A stretch of 7,928 nt of DNA from Wenzhouxiangella sp. (GTDB lineage Bacteria > Pseudomonadota > Gammaproteobacteria > Xanthomonadales > Wenzhouxiangellaceae). The stretch covers positions 1-7,928 of the forward strand of contig JAASTB010000090.1 in the NCBI GenBank assembly GCA_021767625.1. The letters are read 5' to 3'. Position numbers and translations under genes: made by a program. Under the pieces are notes generated by a model. It did no database searches, was not told the origin of the DNA, and saw only the letters and a list, made by a program, of their open reading frames with translations. Of the stretch, positions 1-7,058 are shown piece by piece. The first letter of the stretch is position 1; each line of letters opens with the position of its first letter.

Positions 1-1209
1 GGACGCGAGGACCTCCGCGAACTGGGTGTCCACGCCCTGCCCGTCGACCTGTCGACAACCTATCCGCTGCAGGACCTGGGAACCGGAACGGCCAGCCTGG
101 ACGCCCTCGTCGCGGGTCAGGCCGATGCCGAAAACCCGGTCTACGCGCGGCTGCTCAACCCGACCGTCTCGCGCTTCGAGAAGGCCCTGGCGCGCCTGGA
201 GAACGCCGAGGCCGCCGTGGGCTTCGCCTCCGGCATGGCGGCCCTGACCGCCATCGTGCTGGCCACGCAGGAGCGGGGACGCGAAATCGTGGCGGTGCGC
301 CCGATCTACGGCACCAGCGATCACCTGCTCGACAGCGGCCTGCTGGGCAACCGGGTCACCTGGACCACGGCTGATCGCGTGGCCGAGAGCATCTCGGACG
401 ACACCGCCTTCGTGATGATCGAGACCCCGGCGAACCCGACCCTGGAACTGGTCGACATCGCCGACGTGGTCCGCCAGGCCGGCGATGTGCCGGTGGTCGT
501 CGACTCTACCTTTGCCACGCCCGTTCTCCAGCAACCGCTGGAGATGGGAGCGGCAATGGTGCTGCACAGCGCCACCAAATTCCTCGGCGGGCACGGCGAC
601 GTGATCGCCGGTGCGGTTGCCTGCAGCGAGTCGCTGGCGGCCGGCCTGCGCCAGGTCCGCGTGGCCACCGGCGCGCTCATGCATCCCTGGGCCGCCTACC
701 TGCTGCACCGCAGCCTGCCGACCCTGAAGCTTCGCGTCGAGCGCGCCCAGCAGACGGCCGTGGACCTGGCCGAAAGGCTGGCCGCCCATCCCGACGTCGA
801 GCGGGTGTTTTATCCGGGCTGGAACGACGCCGCCCAGCGAGAACTGCTCGATCGGCAGATGAGCGGCGGCGGCTGTGTGCTGGCCTTCGAACCGAAGGGC
901 GGCTACGAGGCCGCTTCAACCGTGTTGCGCAAGGTGTCGCTGATGACGCCGGCAGTGAGCCTCGGCTCGGTGGATACCCTCATCCAGCATCCGGCCGGCC
1001 TGACCCATCGCGTGGTGTCGGAGCAGGGTCGCGAGTCCGGCGGCATCGGGGATGGCCTGCTGAGGGTCTCGGTCGGCCTGGAGGAGGCCGACGATCTCTG
1101 GGCGGACCTGACGGCGGCGCTCAGGGCAGCCCGGCAGGCGCCCACTGGTCCATCATCTTGCGCTGGGCCGCTTCGAGACGCGTCCCCATCAGCGCTGAAA
1201 ACCGCCTGA
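1..1209 (+). CDS. PLP-dependent trans-sulfuration enzyme (Cys/Met metabolism family), 5'-truncated
   Basis: The frame is open from base 1, so the start lies outside the window; 402 residues are visible and probably only a few are missing. The Cys/Met metabolism PLP family (cystathionine gamma-synthase, cystathionine lyases, methionine gamma-lyase) acts in the cytoplasm on sulfur amino acids. Visible family marks, in order: NPVYARLLNPT (codons 139-171), with the Tyr and Arg that contact PLP phosphate; FASGMAALTA; PIYGT, with the ring-stacking Tyr at 307-309; VVDSTFATP, with the PLP-pyridine Asp at 502-504; HSATKFLGGHGD, with the Schiff-base Lys at 577-579; and near the C-terminus LLRVSVGLE, with the carboxylate-binding Arg. 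The family fold ends near AALRAARQA. The last ~24 residues are a low-complexity tail written over the antisense 3' end of the next gene, so they are probably not a conserved domain. Which reaction it performs (synthase, beta- or gamma-lyase) cannot be decided here. Confidence 0.93.
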   Translation, partial: GREDLRELGVHALPVDLSTTYPLQDLGTGTASLDALVAGQADAENPVYARLLNPTVSRFEKALARLENAEAAVGFASGMAALTAIVLATQERGREIVAVRPIYGTSDHLLDSGLLGNRVTWTTADRVAESISDDTAFVMIETPANPTLELVDIADVVRQAGDVPVVVDSTFATPVLQQPLEMGAAMVLHSATKFLGGHGDVIAGAVACSESLAAGLRQVRVATGALMHPWAAYLLHRSLPTLKLRVERAQQTAVDLAERLAAHPDVERVFYPGWNDAAQRELLDRQMSGGGCVLAFEPKGGYEAASTVLRKVSLMTPAVSLGSVDTLIQHPAGLTHRVVSEQGRESGGIGDGLLRVSVGLEEADDLWADLTAALRAARQAPTGPSSCAGPLRDASPSALKTA

Positions 1210-1594
1210 GCAGGGCGTAGCCGAACTTCGGCTCGTCCTCGGCGCGCCTGAGGATCGCCAGGCCGTCGAAATCCAGCACCCGGGTCGGCCCCGCGGCCCG
1301 GGCATTGAAGTGCCAGCGGTAGGGCTCGATCAGCCAGGACCAGCCGAAGATCTTTTCAGGCCCCAGGCGCGTGACTTCGAGCGCCGGGCCGGTCAGGGCC
1401 GGCACCTCCACCACGAGCTCGCCGTCCAGGACCAGGAAGAAGCGGTCCGCGGTATCACCGTGGCGCGCCACCAGCTGTCCATCATCGAACCGGGTCTCGC
1501 TGGCATGCTGAGCCAGCCAGTCTCGGTGCTCGGCATCAAGCCCCTTGAAAAAGTCCGACTTTTCAAGATGTTCGGCAATCTCTTTTGCTTGCAT
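1121..1594 (-). CDS. Stand-alone cyclic-nucleotide-binding-domain (CRP/FNR-like) protein without HTH
   Basis: 157 residues. I chose the ATG at 1592-1594 because AGAGGAG sits 7 bases upstream of it. An in-frame ATG at 1621 would add nine residues (MSPVQRSAV) but has only a weak ribosome site. Residues 1-30 form a helical lead (AKEIAEHLEKSDFFKGL), followed by the cNMP-fold beta roll: FDDGQLVARHGDTADRFFLVLDGELVVEV at about 36-64, then the phosphate-cassette region FGWSWLIEPYRWHFNARA (83-100). Helices at about 113-150 match the CRP hinge helix. The protein then stops: there is no DNA-binding helix-turn-helix. The canonical Gly-Glu of the cAMP phosphate-binding cassette is replaced by GWS; an Arg follows (R93), roughly where CRP has Arg82. 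cAMP binding is therefore doubtful and the ligand unknown. Such single-domain proteins may act through partner proteins (inference). It is divergent from the acyl-CoA dehydrogenase and overlaps the PLP-enzyme 3' end tail to tail. Confidence 0.88.
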   Translation of the reverse strand: MQAKEIAEHLEKSDFFKGLDAEHRDWLAQHASETRFDDGQLVARHGDTADRFFLVLDGELVVEVPALTGPALEVTRLGPEKIFGWSWLIEPYRWHFNARAAGPTRVLDFDGLAILRRAEDEPKFGYALLRRFSALMGTRLEAAQRKMMDQWAPAGLP

Positions 1595-1632
1595 GACGGC
1601 ACTCCTCTGGACTGGCGACATTGTCTCGTCTC

Positions 1633-1661
1633 AGTCTGGCGACAACTTTGCGCCGCGTCAA
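1633..1661 (-). promoter_or_regulatory. Candidate sigma70 promoter for the cyclic-nucleotide-binding-domain gene
   Basis: Read on the minus strand, TTGACG (1656-1661, 5 of 6 to the -35 consensus) is followed after exactly 17 bases by CAGACT (1633-1638, 3 of 6 to the -10). Transcription would begin near 1626, about 32 bases before the chosen ATG. The -10 overlaps one copy of a 9-bp direct repeat, CTGGCGACA on the plus strand (1612-1620 and 1636-1644, 24 bp start to start). The repeat could be a regulator site or chance. The -10 is weak, so confidence is low. Confidence 0.35.
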
Positions 1662-1681
1662 TTCCATCGCCCGGTGAGCCG

Positions 1682-1690
1682 TGCTAGTCT
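1682..1690 (+). promoter_or_regulatory. Candidate extended -10 for the acyl-CoA dehydrogenase gene
   Basis: TGCTAGTCT reads as an extended -10 (TGn plus TAGTCT, 4 of 6 to TATAAT). There is no good -35 at 16-18 bases upstream. Transcription would start near 1697, inside the adjacent inverted repeat, a layout that fits repression by a protein bound there. Weak sequence support. Confidence 0.25.
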
Positions 1691-1693
1691 GCT

Positions 1694-1713
1694 ACCATAC
1701 GTTACCGTATGGT
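1694..1713. promoter_or_regulatory. Perfect 8-4-8 inverted repeat, probable operator for the acyl-CoA dehydrogenase gene
   Basis: ACCATACG, spacer TTAC, then CGTATGGT is an exact inverted repeat with 8-bp arms, ending 36 bp before the dehydrogenase ATG. The arms are AT-richer than the surroundings. Size and symmetry suit a dimeric repressor such as a TetR-family protein, which often controls acyl-CoA catabolism genes. No regulator gene is in the window and I do not recognise the half-site. Too short and without a T-run to be a terminator. Confidence 0.6.
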
Positions 1714-1749
1714 CATCGACCCAGCCCAATGCAAGCCGAGGAGCGCTGA

Positions 1750-3540
1750 ATGCCCAGCTACACCGGACCCGTAGAAGATTTCCGTTTCCTGATCGATGAA
1801 TGCCTCGATCTCGACGAATGCCGCGACCTGCCGTCCCTGTCAGGGGTGGACAGCGACATCATCGATGCCGTGCTCACCGAGGGCGCCCGTTTCTGCGAGT
1901 CGGTGCTTCAGCCGCTCAATGCTCCGGGAGACCAGGCCGGTTGCCGCCTCGAGGGAGACCGGGTTACCACGCCCGAAGGGTTCCGCGACGCCTATCGGAC
2001 CTACACCGAGAACGGCTGGCCGGGACTGACCTCTTCTCCCGACTACGGCGGTCAGGGAATGCCGCATTTTCTCGGGATCGCCATGTCGGAAATGATCACC
2101 GCCGCCAACACGTCCTGGGGCATGTACCCGGCCCTCGCCCACGGCGCCTGGGAGCTGATTCACCTCCACGGCAGCGAGGAACAGAAACAAACCTGGCTGC
2201 CGAAGATGATTGCCGGGGAGTGGACCGGCACCATGAACCTGACCGAACCGCACTGCGGCACCGACCTCGGCCTGGTCCGCACGCGGGCCGAACGCCGCGA
2301 CGACGGCAGCTACGGCATCTCCGGCACCAAGATCTGGATCTCGGCCGGAGAGCACGACCTGGCCGACAACATCGTGCACCTGGTGCTTGCGCGCACGCCC
2401 GACGCGCCGGAGGGAACGAAGGGCCTGAGCCTGTTCATCGTGCCGAAGTTCCTGGTCGACGAGAACGGTGAAATCGGCGAGCGCAACGGCGTGCGCTGCG
2501 CCGGGCTCGACCACAAGATGGGCATCCGCGCCTCGGCCACCTGCGAGATGGTCTACGAGGACGCCGTGGGCTACCTCATCGGCGAGGAAAACAAGGGCCT
2601 GAACCTGATGTTCACGATGATGAACGGTGCGCGCCTCGGCACCGGCATCCAGGGCCTGGGCCTGGCCTCGGTCGCCTACCAGAACGCGGTGGCCTTCGCG
2701 CGCGAACGCCTGCAGGGGCGAAGCCTCGACGGCGCGAAGAATCCCGACAAGCCGGCCGACCCGATCATCGTCCACCCCGACGTTCGGCGCATGCTGATGA
2801 CCTCGAAGGCCTTCATCGAGGGCGCGCGCGCCCTGGCCGTCCACACGGCCCTGCAGCTCGACATCGAGCACAACCATCCCGACACCGATCGCCGCGAGCG
2901 GGCCGGTCACTGGGTCGCCCTGATGACGCCGATCATCAAGGCCTACTTCACCGACATGGGCTTCGAGGTCACCAGCCTGGGCATGCAGGTGCACGGCGGC
3001 GCCGGCTATATCGTCGACACCGGCGTCGAGCAGTACCTGCGCGACGCCCGCATCGCCCGCATCTACGAGGGCACCAACGGCATCCAGGCCCTCGACCTGG
3101 TCGGGCGCAAGCTCACCGCCGCCAACGGCGAAACCGTCAAGTCCTTCTTCACCGAAGTCGAGCGGCTGCTGGGCGAATGCGCCGACGACCCGGCGATGGC
3201 CGAGTTCACCAAGCCGCTGGCCGACGCCGCCGAGCGGCTCAAGAACACCACGGCAGCCGTCTACCAGAAGATGGCCGGCGATCCGCTCGAGGCCGGCGCC
3301 GCCTCGGTGGACTACCTCGAGCTGTTTGCCCTGACGGCCATGGCCTGGTCCTGGACCACGCAGGCGAGGGCTGCGCTGCGCGGCCTCGAGTCGGATGGCG
3401 CGCGCTCCGATTTCTACCGCACCAAGCTCGACACGGCGCGTTTTTTCATGGCGCGCATGCTGCCGGAAACCCTGGGCCTGGAACAGAAGATCCTCGCCGG
3501 CGGCGAAACGCTGATGGCGCTGGACGAGTCGGCATTCTGA
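1750..3540 (+). CDS. Acyl-CoA dehydrogenase, long form with C-terminal extension domain (FadE/DmdC-like)
   Basis: 596 residues; the ATG follows GAGGAG (1738-1743) by six bases. This FAD flavoenzyme class introduces the alpha,beta double bond in acyl-CoA thioesters and passes electrons to ETF. Domain order: helical N-terminal domain (about 1-160, with NGWPGLTSSPDYGGQG at 88-103), middle beta domain (LTEPHCGTDLG at 164-174, GTKIWISAGEHD at 192-203), and C-terminal helical domain with GMQVHGGAGY (411-420). IYEGTNGIQ carries the expected catalytic base Glu440. Residues from about 460 form the extra C-terminal domain typical of ~600-residue members (the group with mycobacterial FadE5 and the methylmercaptopropionyl-CoA dehydrogenase DmdC), unlike ~380-residue short-chain enzymes. 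All key motifs are intact. The exact substrate cannot be read from sequence; medium/long fatty acyl-CoA or methylmercaptopropionyl-CoA are the alternatives. It is monocistronic by appearance: operator upstream, hairpin downstream. Confidence 0.96.
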   Translation: MPSYTGPVEDFRFLIDECLDLDECRDLPSLSGVDSDIIDAVLTEGARFCESVLQPLNAPGDQAGCRLEGDRVTTPEGFRDAYRTYTENGWPGLTSSPDYGGQGMPHFLGIAMSEMITAANTSWGMYPALAHGAWELIHLHGSEEQKQTWLPKMIAGEWTGTMNLTEPHCGTDLGLVRTRAERRDDGSYGISGTKIWISAGEHDLADNIVHLVLARTPDAPEGTKGLSLFIVPKFLVDENGEIGERNGVRCAGLDHKMGIRASATCEMVYEDAVGYLIGEENKGLNLMFTMMNGARLGTGIQGLGLASVAYQNAVAFARERLQGRSLDGAKNPDKPADPIIVHPDVRRMLMTSKAFIEGARALAVHTALQLDIEHNHPDTDRRERAGHWVALMTPIIKAYFTDMGFEVTSLGMQVHGGAGYIVDTGVEQYLRDARIARIYEGTNGIQALDLVGRKLTAANGETVKSFFTEVERLLGECADDPAMAEFTKPLADAAERLKNTTAAVYQKMAGDPLEAGAASVDYLELFALTAMAWSWTTQARAALRGLESDGARSDFYRTKLDTARFFMARMLPETLGLEQKILAGGETLMALDESAF

Positions 3541-3548
3541 AGCCCTGG

Positions 3549-3580
3549 AAGCCGGCGGCCTGACAGGTCGCCGGCTTTCT
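3549..3580 (+). terminator. Probable rho-independent terminator after the acyl-CoA dehydrogenase gene
   Basis: AAGCCGGCG (3549-3557) pairs perfectly with CGCCGGCTT (3569-3577). The inner bases extend the stem to 13 pairs, including one G-U, with a GAC loop at 3562-3564. The hairpin starts 8 bases after the dehydrogenase stop codon and runs into TTTCT. The T-tract is short, so termination may be partial, and some transcription may read into the peptidase gene. Confidence 0.7.
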
Positions 3581-3622
3581 GCCAGAATGGCCCGGTTTGT
3601 TTCACGCATCCGGGAGTCCACC

Positions 3623-5617
3623 ATGCCCTATCGGCTTGCACTGACCGCAGCCATCGCGGCCCTTGCCGTCCTGAACCTCGCCACGGCGGTAGCCGACACC
3701 ATCCCAACCCGCCAGTTCGTCAGTCACGCCGACGTCCGGAGCATGAAGATCTCGCCCGACGGCGAACACGTGGCCTTCACCTACGAAGAAGGCACGCAGG
3801 TCAAATTGGCCGCCATGGCCCTCGACAGCCAGGAAATCACCGCCAGCTTCGAGTTCGGCACGAACAAGCACGTGCTGAGCTTCTGGTGGGGCAGCAACGA
3901 GAGATTGGTGATGTCAGTCGGCGAAGTGACCGGCAACCTCGACAACACCGGCCGCGCGCAGCAGCTCTACGCGGCCGACCTCGACGGCCAGAAACGCCGC
4001 GAGATCTTCGACACGGCCACCCGCGGGCCGTACCGCATGCTGCATCCCCTGCCCGACGACGATCGCCGCATCATGGTCGCGCGCTACCACCCGACCGACG
4101 GCGGCGAGCCGAAGGCCAACTACGTGGACATGTACGACGCAGAAATGCGCCCGGCCGGCGACCTGCCGGTCGACAACGATATCGTCGCGCTGGTCGCCGA
4201 CAACGACGGCAACCTGCGCGGCGCCGCCGCCGTCGAATGGGGCGACAGCCTCGACGAGAGACAGCTGCGCCTGCACGTCCGTCACGAAGACGAATGGCAG
4301 CAGGTGCGGATCCAGCCCGAGCGGCCTTCGCCCAACCTGGACTTCCTCGGCTTCTCCAGTGAGAACGACCAGGTCTACTTCTCCTCGAACCACGACATGG
4401 CCGAGAACGACCGGCTCGGCGTGTTCCGCTACGATTTCGATACGAAGCAGGTCGAGTTGCTCTTCCGTCACGATGACATGAATGTCGGCGGGTTGATCTA
4501 CGGTCCGGACGGACAGATTCTCGGTGCCACGACGCGCTTCGGCCCGATGAATTACCACTTCTTCGACGACAAGGTCGAAGAGAACAAGCGAAGCGTGCAG
4601 ATGATCAGCGGGCTCGTGCAGGCCTTTCCGGGCAACAACGTCTCGCTGGTCTCGAGTTCGGATGACGCCAGTCGCGCCATCGTCTGGGTGCGCGGCGACC
4701 AGAACCCCGGGGAGTTCTACCTGCTCAATACCGAGACGATGGAGATGCGCTTCCTCGTCGCCGCCCTGCCCGAACTGCCCAAAGACGAACTGGTGCCCAT
4801 GCGGCCGGTCCGCATCGAGGCCCGGGACGGCCTGGAGCTGCACGCCTTCTTGACCCTGCCCGAAGATCGCGACGAAGACCTGCCGCTGATCGTCAACGTG
4901 CACGGCGGCCCATTCGGCGTGGTCGATCGCTGGGGCTACAACATGGAAGCGCAGCTGATGGCGCACCACGGCTACGCCACGTTGCAGGTCAACTACCGCG
5001 GCTCGGGCGGGCGCGGCGATGATTTCGAGCGCGCCGGCTGGAAGGAATGGGGCGGCAAGATGCAGGACGACGTCACCGACGCCACGCGCTGGGCGATCGA
5101 GCAAGGCATCGCCGACCCGGAGCGCATCTGCATCTACGGCGGCAGCTACGGCGGCTACGCCTCGCTGATGGGCGTCATCAAGGAACCCGATCTCTACCAG
5201 TGCGCCGTCGGCTACGTGGGCGTGTACGACCTGCCCTGGTTCCGCAGCGGCGACGGCAACGACTTTTCCAGCCAGCGCGGCTACGGCCGCGACGCCCGCG
5301 CCAATTTCGAGCGTTTCATGTCCACCGCCGTGGGCGACGACATGGAAAAACTGCGGGCCAATTCGCCGGTGCACAACGTCGACAGGATCAAGGCCGACCT
5401 CTACCTGGTGCACGGCGGCAGCGACGTGCGGGTGGTCATCGGTCATCTCGAGCGGCTGCGCAAGGCGCTCGACGAGGCCGGCAAGGACTACGAGTGGATG
5501 GTCAAGGAAGAGGAAGGCCACGGTTTCTACGACGTGGACAACCGGGTCGACCTCTACGACAGCATGCTCGAGTTCTTCGGCGAGCATATCGGAGAGACGG
5601 CGAAAGCCGGGGACTGA
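3623..5617 (+). CDS. Secreted S9-family serine peptidase (prolyl oligopeptidase/acylaminoacyl-peptidase type)
   Basis: 664 residues from the ATG at 3623, chosen because GGGAG (3612-3616) lies six bases upstream and a signal peptide then begins at residue 1. The in-frame ATG at 3587 would add 12 residues and has no ribosome site. The hydrophobic stretch LALTAAIAALAVLNLATAVA ends in a signal peptidase I site (AVA before Asp25), so the enzyme should be periplasmic or exported. Residues about 30-395 look like the beta-propeller of S9 enzymes, with repeated strand patterns such as VRSMKISPDGEHVAF. The alpha/beta-hydrolase domain follows: oxyanion-region HGGP at 427-430, NYRGSGGRG from 457, nucleophile Ser508 in GGSYGGYA, Asp601 in HGGSDVR and His633 in EEGHGFYD, a complete triad. 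S9 enzymes cleave short peptides. Endopeptidase, dipeptidyl and acylaminoacyl activities cannot be separated here. The transporter gene begins 18 bp after the stop, suggesting an operon. Confidence 0.95.
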   Translation: MPYRLALTAAIAALAVLNLATAVADTIPTRQFVSHADVRSMKISPDGEHVAFTYEEGTQVKLAAMALDSQEITASFEFGTNKHVLSFWWGSNERLVMSVGEVTGNLDNTGRAQQLYAADLDGQKRREIFDTATRGPYRMLHPLPDDDRRIMVARYHPTDGGEPKANYVDMYDAEMRPAGDLPVDNDIVALVADNDGNLRGAAAVEWGDSLDERQLRLHVRHEDEWQQVRIQPERPSPNLDFLGFSSENDQVYFSSNHDMAENDRLGVFRYDFDTKQVELLFRHDDMNVGGLIYGPDGQILGATTRFGPMNYHFFDDKVEENKRSVQMISGLVQAFPGNNVSLVSSSDDASRAIVWVRGDQNPGEFYLLNTETMEMRFLVAALPELPKDELVPMRPVRIEARDGLELHAFLTLPEDRDEDLPLIVNVHGGPFGVVDRWGYNMEAQLMAHHGYATLQVNYRGSGGRGDDFERAGWKEWGGKMQDDVTDATRWAIEQGIADPERICIYGGSYGGYASLMGVIKEPDLYQCAVGYVGVYDLPWFRSGDGNDFSSQRGYGRDARANFERFMSTAVGDDMEKLRANSPVHNVDRIKADLYLVHGGSDVRVVIGHLERLRKALDEAGKDYEWMVKEEEGHGFYDVDNRVDLYDSMLEFFGEHIGETAKAGD

Positions 5618-5635
5618 TCGAGGGAGTAGCGACCG

Positions 5636-7015
5636 ATGTCGAGAACCTTGCGGATGCCGCACACGCTGGTGCTGATGTTCATCATGATGATCGTGGCGCT
5701 GGTGCTGACCTGGGTGCTGCCTGCCGGCAGTTTCGAGACGATCACCAACGATCACGGCCGCGAGGTCGTCCAGCCCGGCACCTACGCCACGGTGGACGAT
5801 GCGCAGACGCTGCCGCCCTGGCACCTTTTCACGGCCGTGCCGCGCGCGATGGCCGACGTTCAGGGCATCATCTTCTTCGTGCTGCTGATCGGCGGCTCGC
5901 TGGCGGTGATTCGCAAGACCGGCGCCATCGAGGCGTTCCTGGGCACGGTCATCCAACGCTTCGGCAACAATGCCTTCGGACTGATCTCCTTCGGGGTCTT
6001 CCTGTTCGCCGCCGCCTCGGCCACGCTGGGGATGGCCGAAGAGTACATTCCACTGGCCGCGATTCTCATATCACTTTGCGTGGCCATGCGCATGGACACC
6101 GTGGCGGCCATCGGCATCATGGTCGTGGGCTACTGCGTCGGCTACGGCGCGGCGGTGCTCAATCCCTTCACGCTGTTCATCGCCCAGGACATCGCCGAGC
6201 TGCAGCCCGGGTCGGGCTTCATGTTCCGCGCGATCATCTTCTGGCCCTTCCTGGCCGTCGGCATTCACCATGTCTGGTCCTATGCCCGAAAGGTCCAGCG
6301 CGATCCGGAATCCAGCCTGGTCCACGGTGTGGCTTCCGCGCAGCCACCTCAGGAATCCGAGCTGCCCGAAATGACGGGCAAGCGCAAGGCCATCCTCGGC
6401 GTCACGGGCCTGGCGCTGGCCGTGCTGGTCTACGGCATCGTCGAGCACGGCTGGTACCTGGTGGAGCTCGGCGCGATGTTCATCGCCCTGGCGATCGCCG
6501 TGGCTCTGATCGACCGCATGTCATTCGACGACCTGGCGAAGAACTTCTCCTTCGGCGCCTCGGAGCTGGCCGGGACGGCCATCCTGATCGGCTTCGCCAA
6601 GTCGATCGCGCTCATCCTGGAAGACGGCCAGGTCCTGCACACCATCGTCAACGCCATGGCCAGCCCGCTCATCGACCTGCCCGCCGAGCTGTCGGCGGTG
6701 GGGATGCTGGGCATCCAGAGCGTGATGAATATCTTCGTGTCCTCGGGCAGCGGCCAGGCCTATCTGACCATGCCGCTGATGGCGCCCATCGGCGACCTGG
6801 TGGGCATTTCGCGACAGGTATCGGTGCTGGCCTACCAGTTCGGCGACGGCTTCATGAACATGATCGTGCCGACCAACCCGGTGCTGATGGGCATCCTGGG
6901 CCTGGCGGGGATTCCCTACGACCGCTGGTTCCGCTTCGTCTTCCCGCTGATCCTCAAGCTGCTGGCCCTGGCCGCGGTGTTCATGGTCGTTGCGGTGCAG
7001 ATCGGGTATTCGTAG
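5636..7015 (+). CDS. YfcC/DcuC-family membrane transporter (C4-dicarboxylate/amino-acid-type carrier)
   Basis: 459 residues; GAGGGAG (5620-5626) precedes the ATG by nine bases. An integral inner-membrane protein with about a dozen hydrophobic segments, the first at residues 8-30, then about 77-93, 113-131, 136-150, 154-176, 197-215, 251-269, 274-292 and several more to 457. The short basic N-terminus (MSRTLRMPH) and the polar loop at about 217-250 suggest cytoplasmic sides. Motifs typical of this family are GMAEEYIPL (132-140), SSGSGQAYLTMPLMAP (369-384) and QFGDGFMNMIVPTNPVLMG (401-419); the latter two are likely substrate/ion-site re-entrant regions by analogy with ion-transporter-superfamily folds. 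Related proteins carry C4-dicarboxylates, short-chain fatty acids, arginine/ornithine or aminobenzoyl-glutamate, so annotation transfer is loose. Placement behind an exported peptidase favours uptake of an amino acid or small peptide (inference). The stop codon TAG is contributed by a REP element. Confidence 0.9.
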   Translation: MSRTLRMPHTLVLMFIMMIVALVLTWVLPAGSFETITNDHGREVVQPGTYATVDDAQTLPPWHLFTAVPRAMADVQGIIFFVLLIGGSLAVIRKTGAIEAFLGTVIQRFGNNAFGLISFGVFLFAAASATLGMAEEYIPLAAILISLCVAMRMDTVAAIGIMVVGYCVGYGAAVLNPFTLFIAQDIAELQPGSGFMFRAIIFWPFLAVGIHHVWSYARKVQRDPESSLVHGVASAQPPQESELPEMTGKRKAILGVTGLALAVLVYGIVEHGWYLVELGAMFIALAIAVALIDRMSFDDLAKNFSFGASELAGTAILIGFAKSIALILEDGQVLHTIVNAMASPLIDLPAELSAVGMLGIQSVMNIFVSSGSGQAYLTMPLMAPIGDLVGISRQVSVLAYQFGDGFMNMIVPTNPVLMGILGLAGIPYDRWFRFVFPLILKLLALAAVFMVVAVQIGYS

Positions 7016-7034
7016 GTCGGGGAAGCACCCCGAC
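7012..7034 (+). repeat. GTAG-type REP palindrome overlapping the transporter stop codon
   Basis: The tetranucleotide GTAG (7012-7015) is directly followed by a perfect 7-bp stem, GTCGGGG (7016-7022) and CCCCGAC (7028-7034), around the loop AAGCA. A GTAG (or GTGG) foot plus a GC hairpin is the established form of REP sequences mobilised by RAYT (REP-associated tyrosine) transposases, described notably as GTAG/SMAG repeats in Stenotrophomonas. The TAG of the foot is the transporter's stop codon. No RAYT gene is in the window. The hairpin may also shield the mRNA 3' end. Confidence 0.7.
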
Positions 7035-7048
7035 GTTCAAGACTGAAC
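7035..7048. repeat. Small perfect hairpin abutting the REP
   Basis: GTTCA (7035-7039) pairs with TGAAC (7044-7048) around loop AGAC, starting at the base after the REP ends, giving two tandem stem-loops. It could be part of a longer REP-associated unit or chance. There is no T-run after it, so it is unlikely to be a classical terminator. Confidence 0.35.
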
Positions 7049-7058
7049 TCTCGTCTAT

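Noticed and set aside
1840..3624. Minus-strand open frame of ~594 codons opposite the acyl-CoA dehydrogenase
   Set aside because: Third-position GC bias in the sense gene removes antisense stops. The translation is low-complexity (Val/Gly/His/Arg-rich), has no motifs and lies wholly opposite a gene with an intact catalytic core.
3914..5956. Minus-strand open frame of ~680 codons opposite the peptidase and transporter
   Set aside because: Composition is typical of an antisense shadow (runs of Val, Ala, His, Asp), and it spans two well-supported genes on the other strand.
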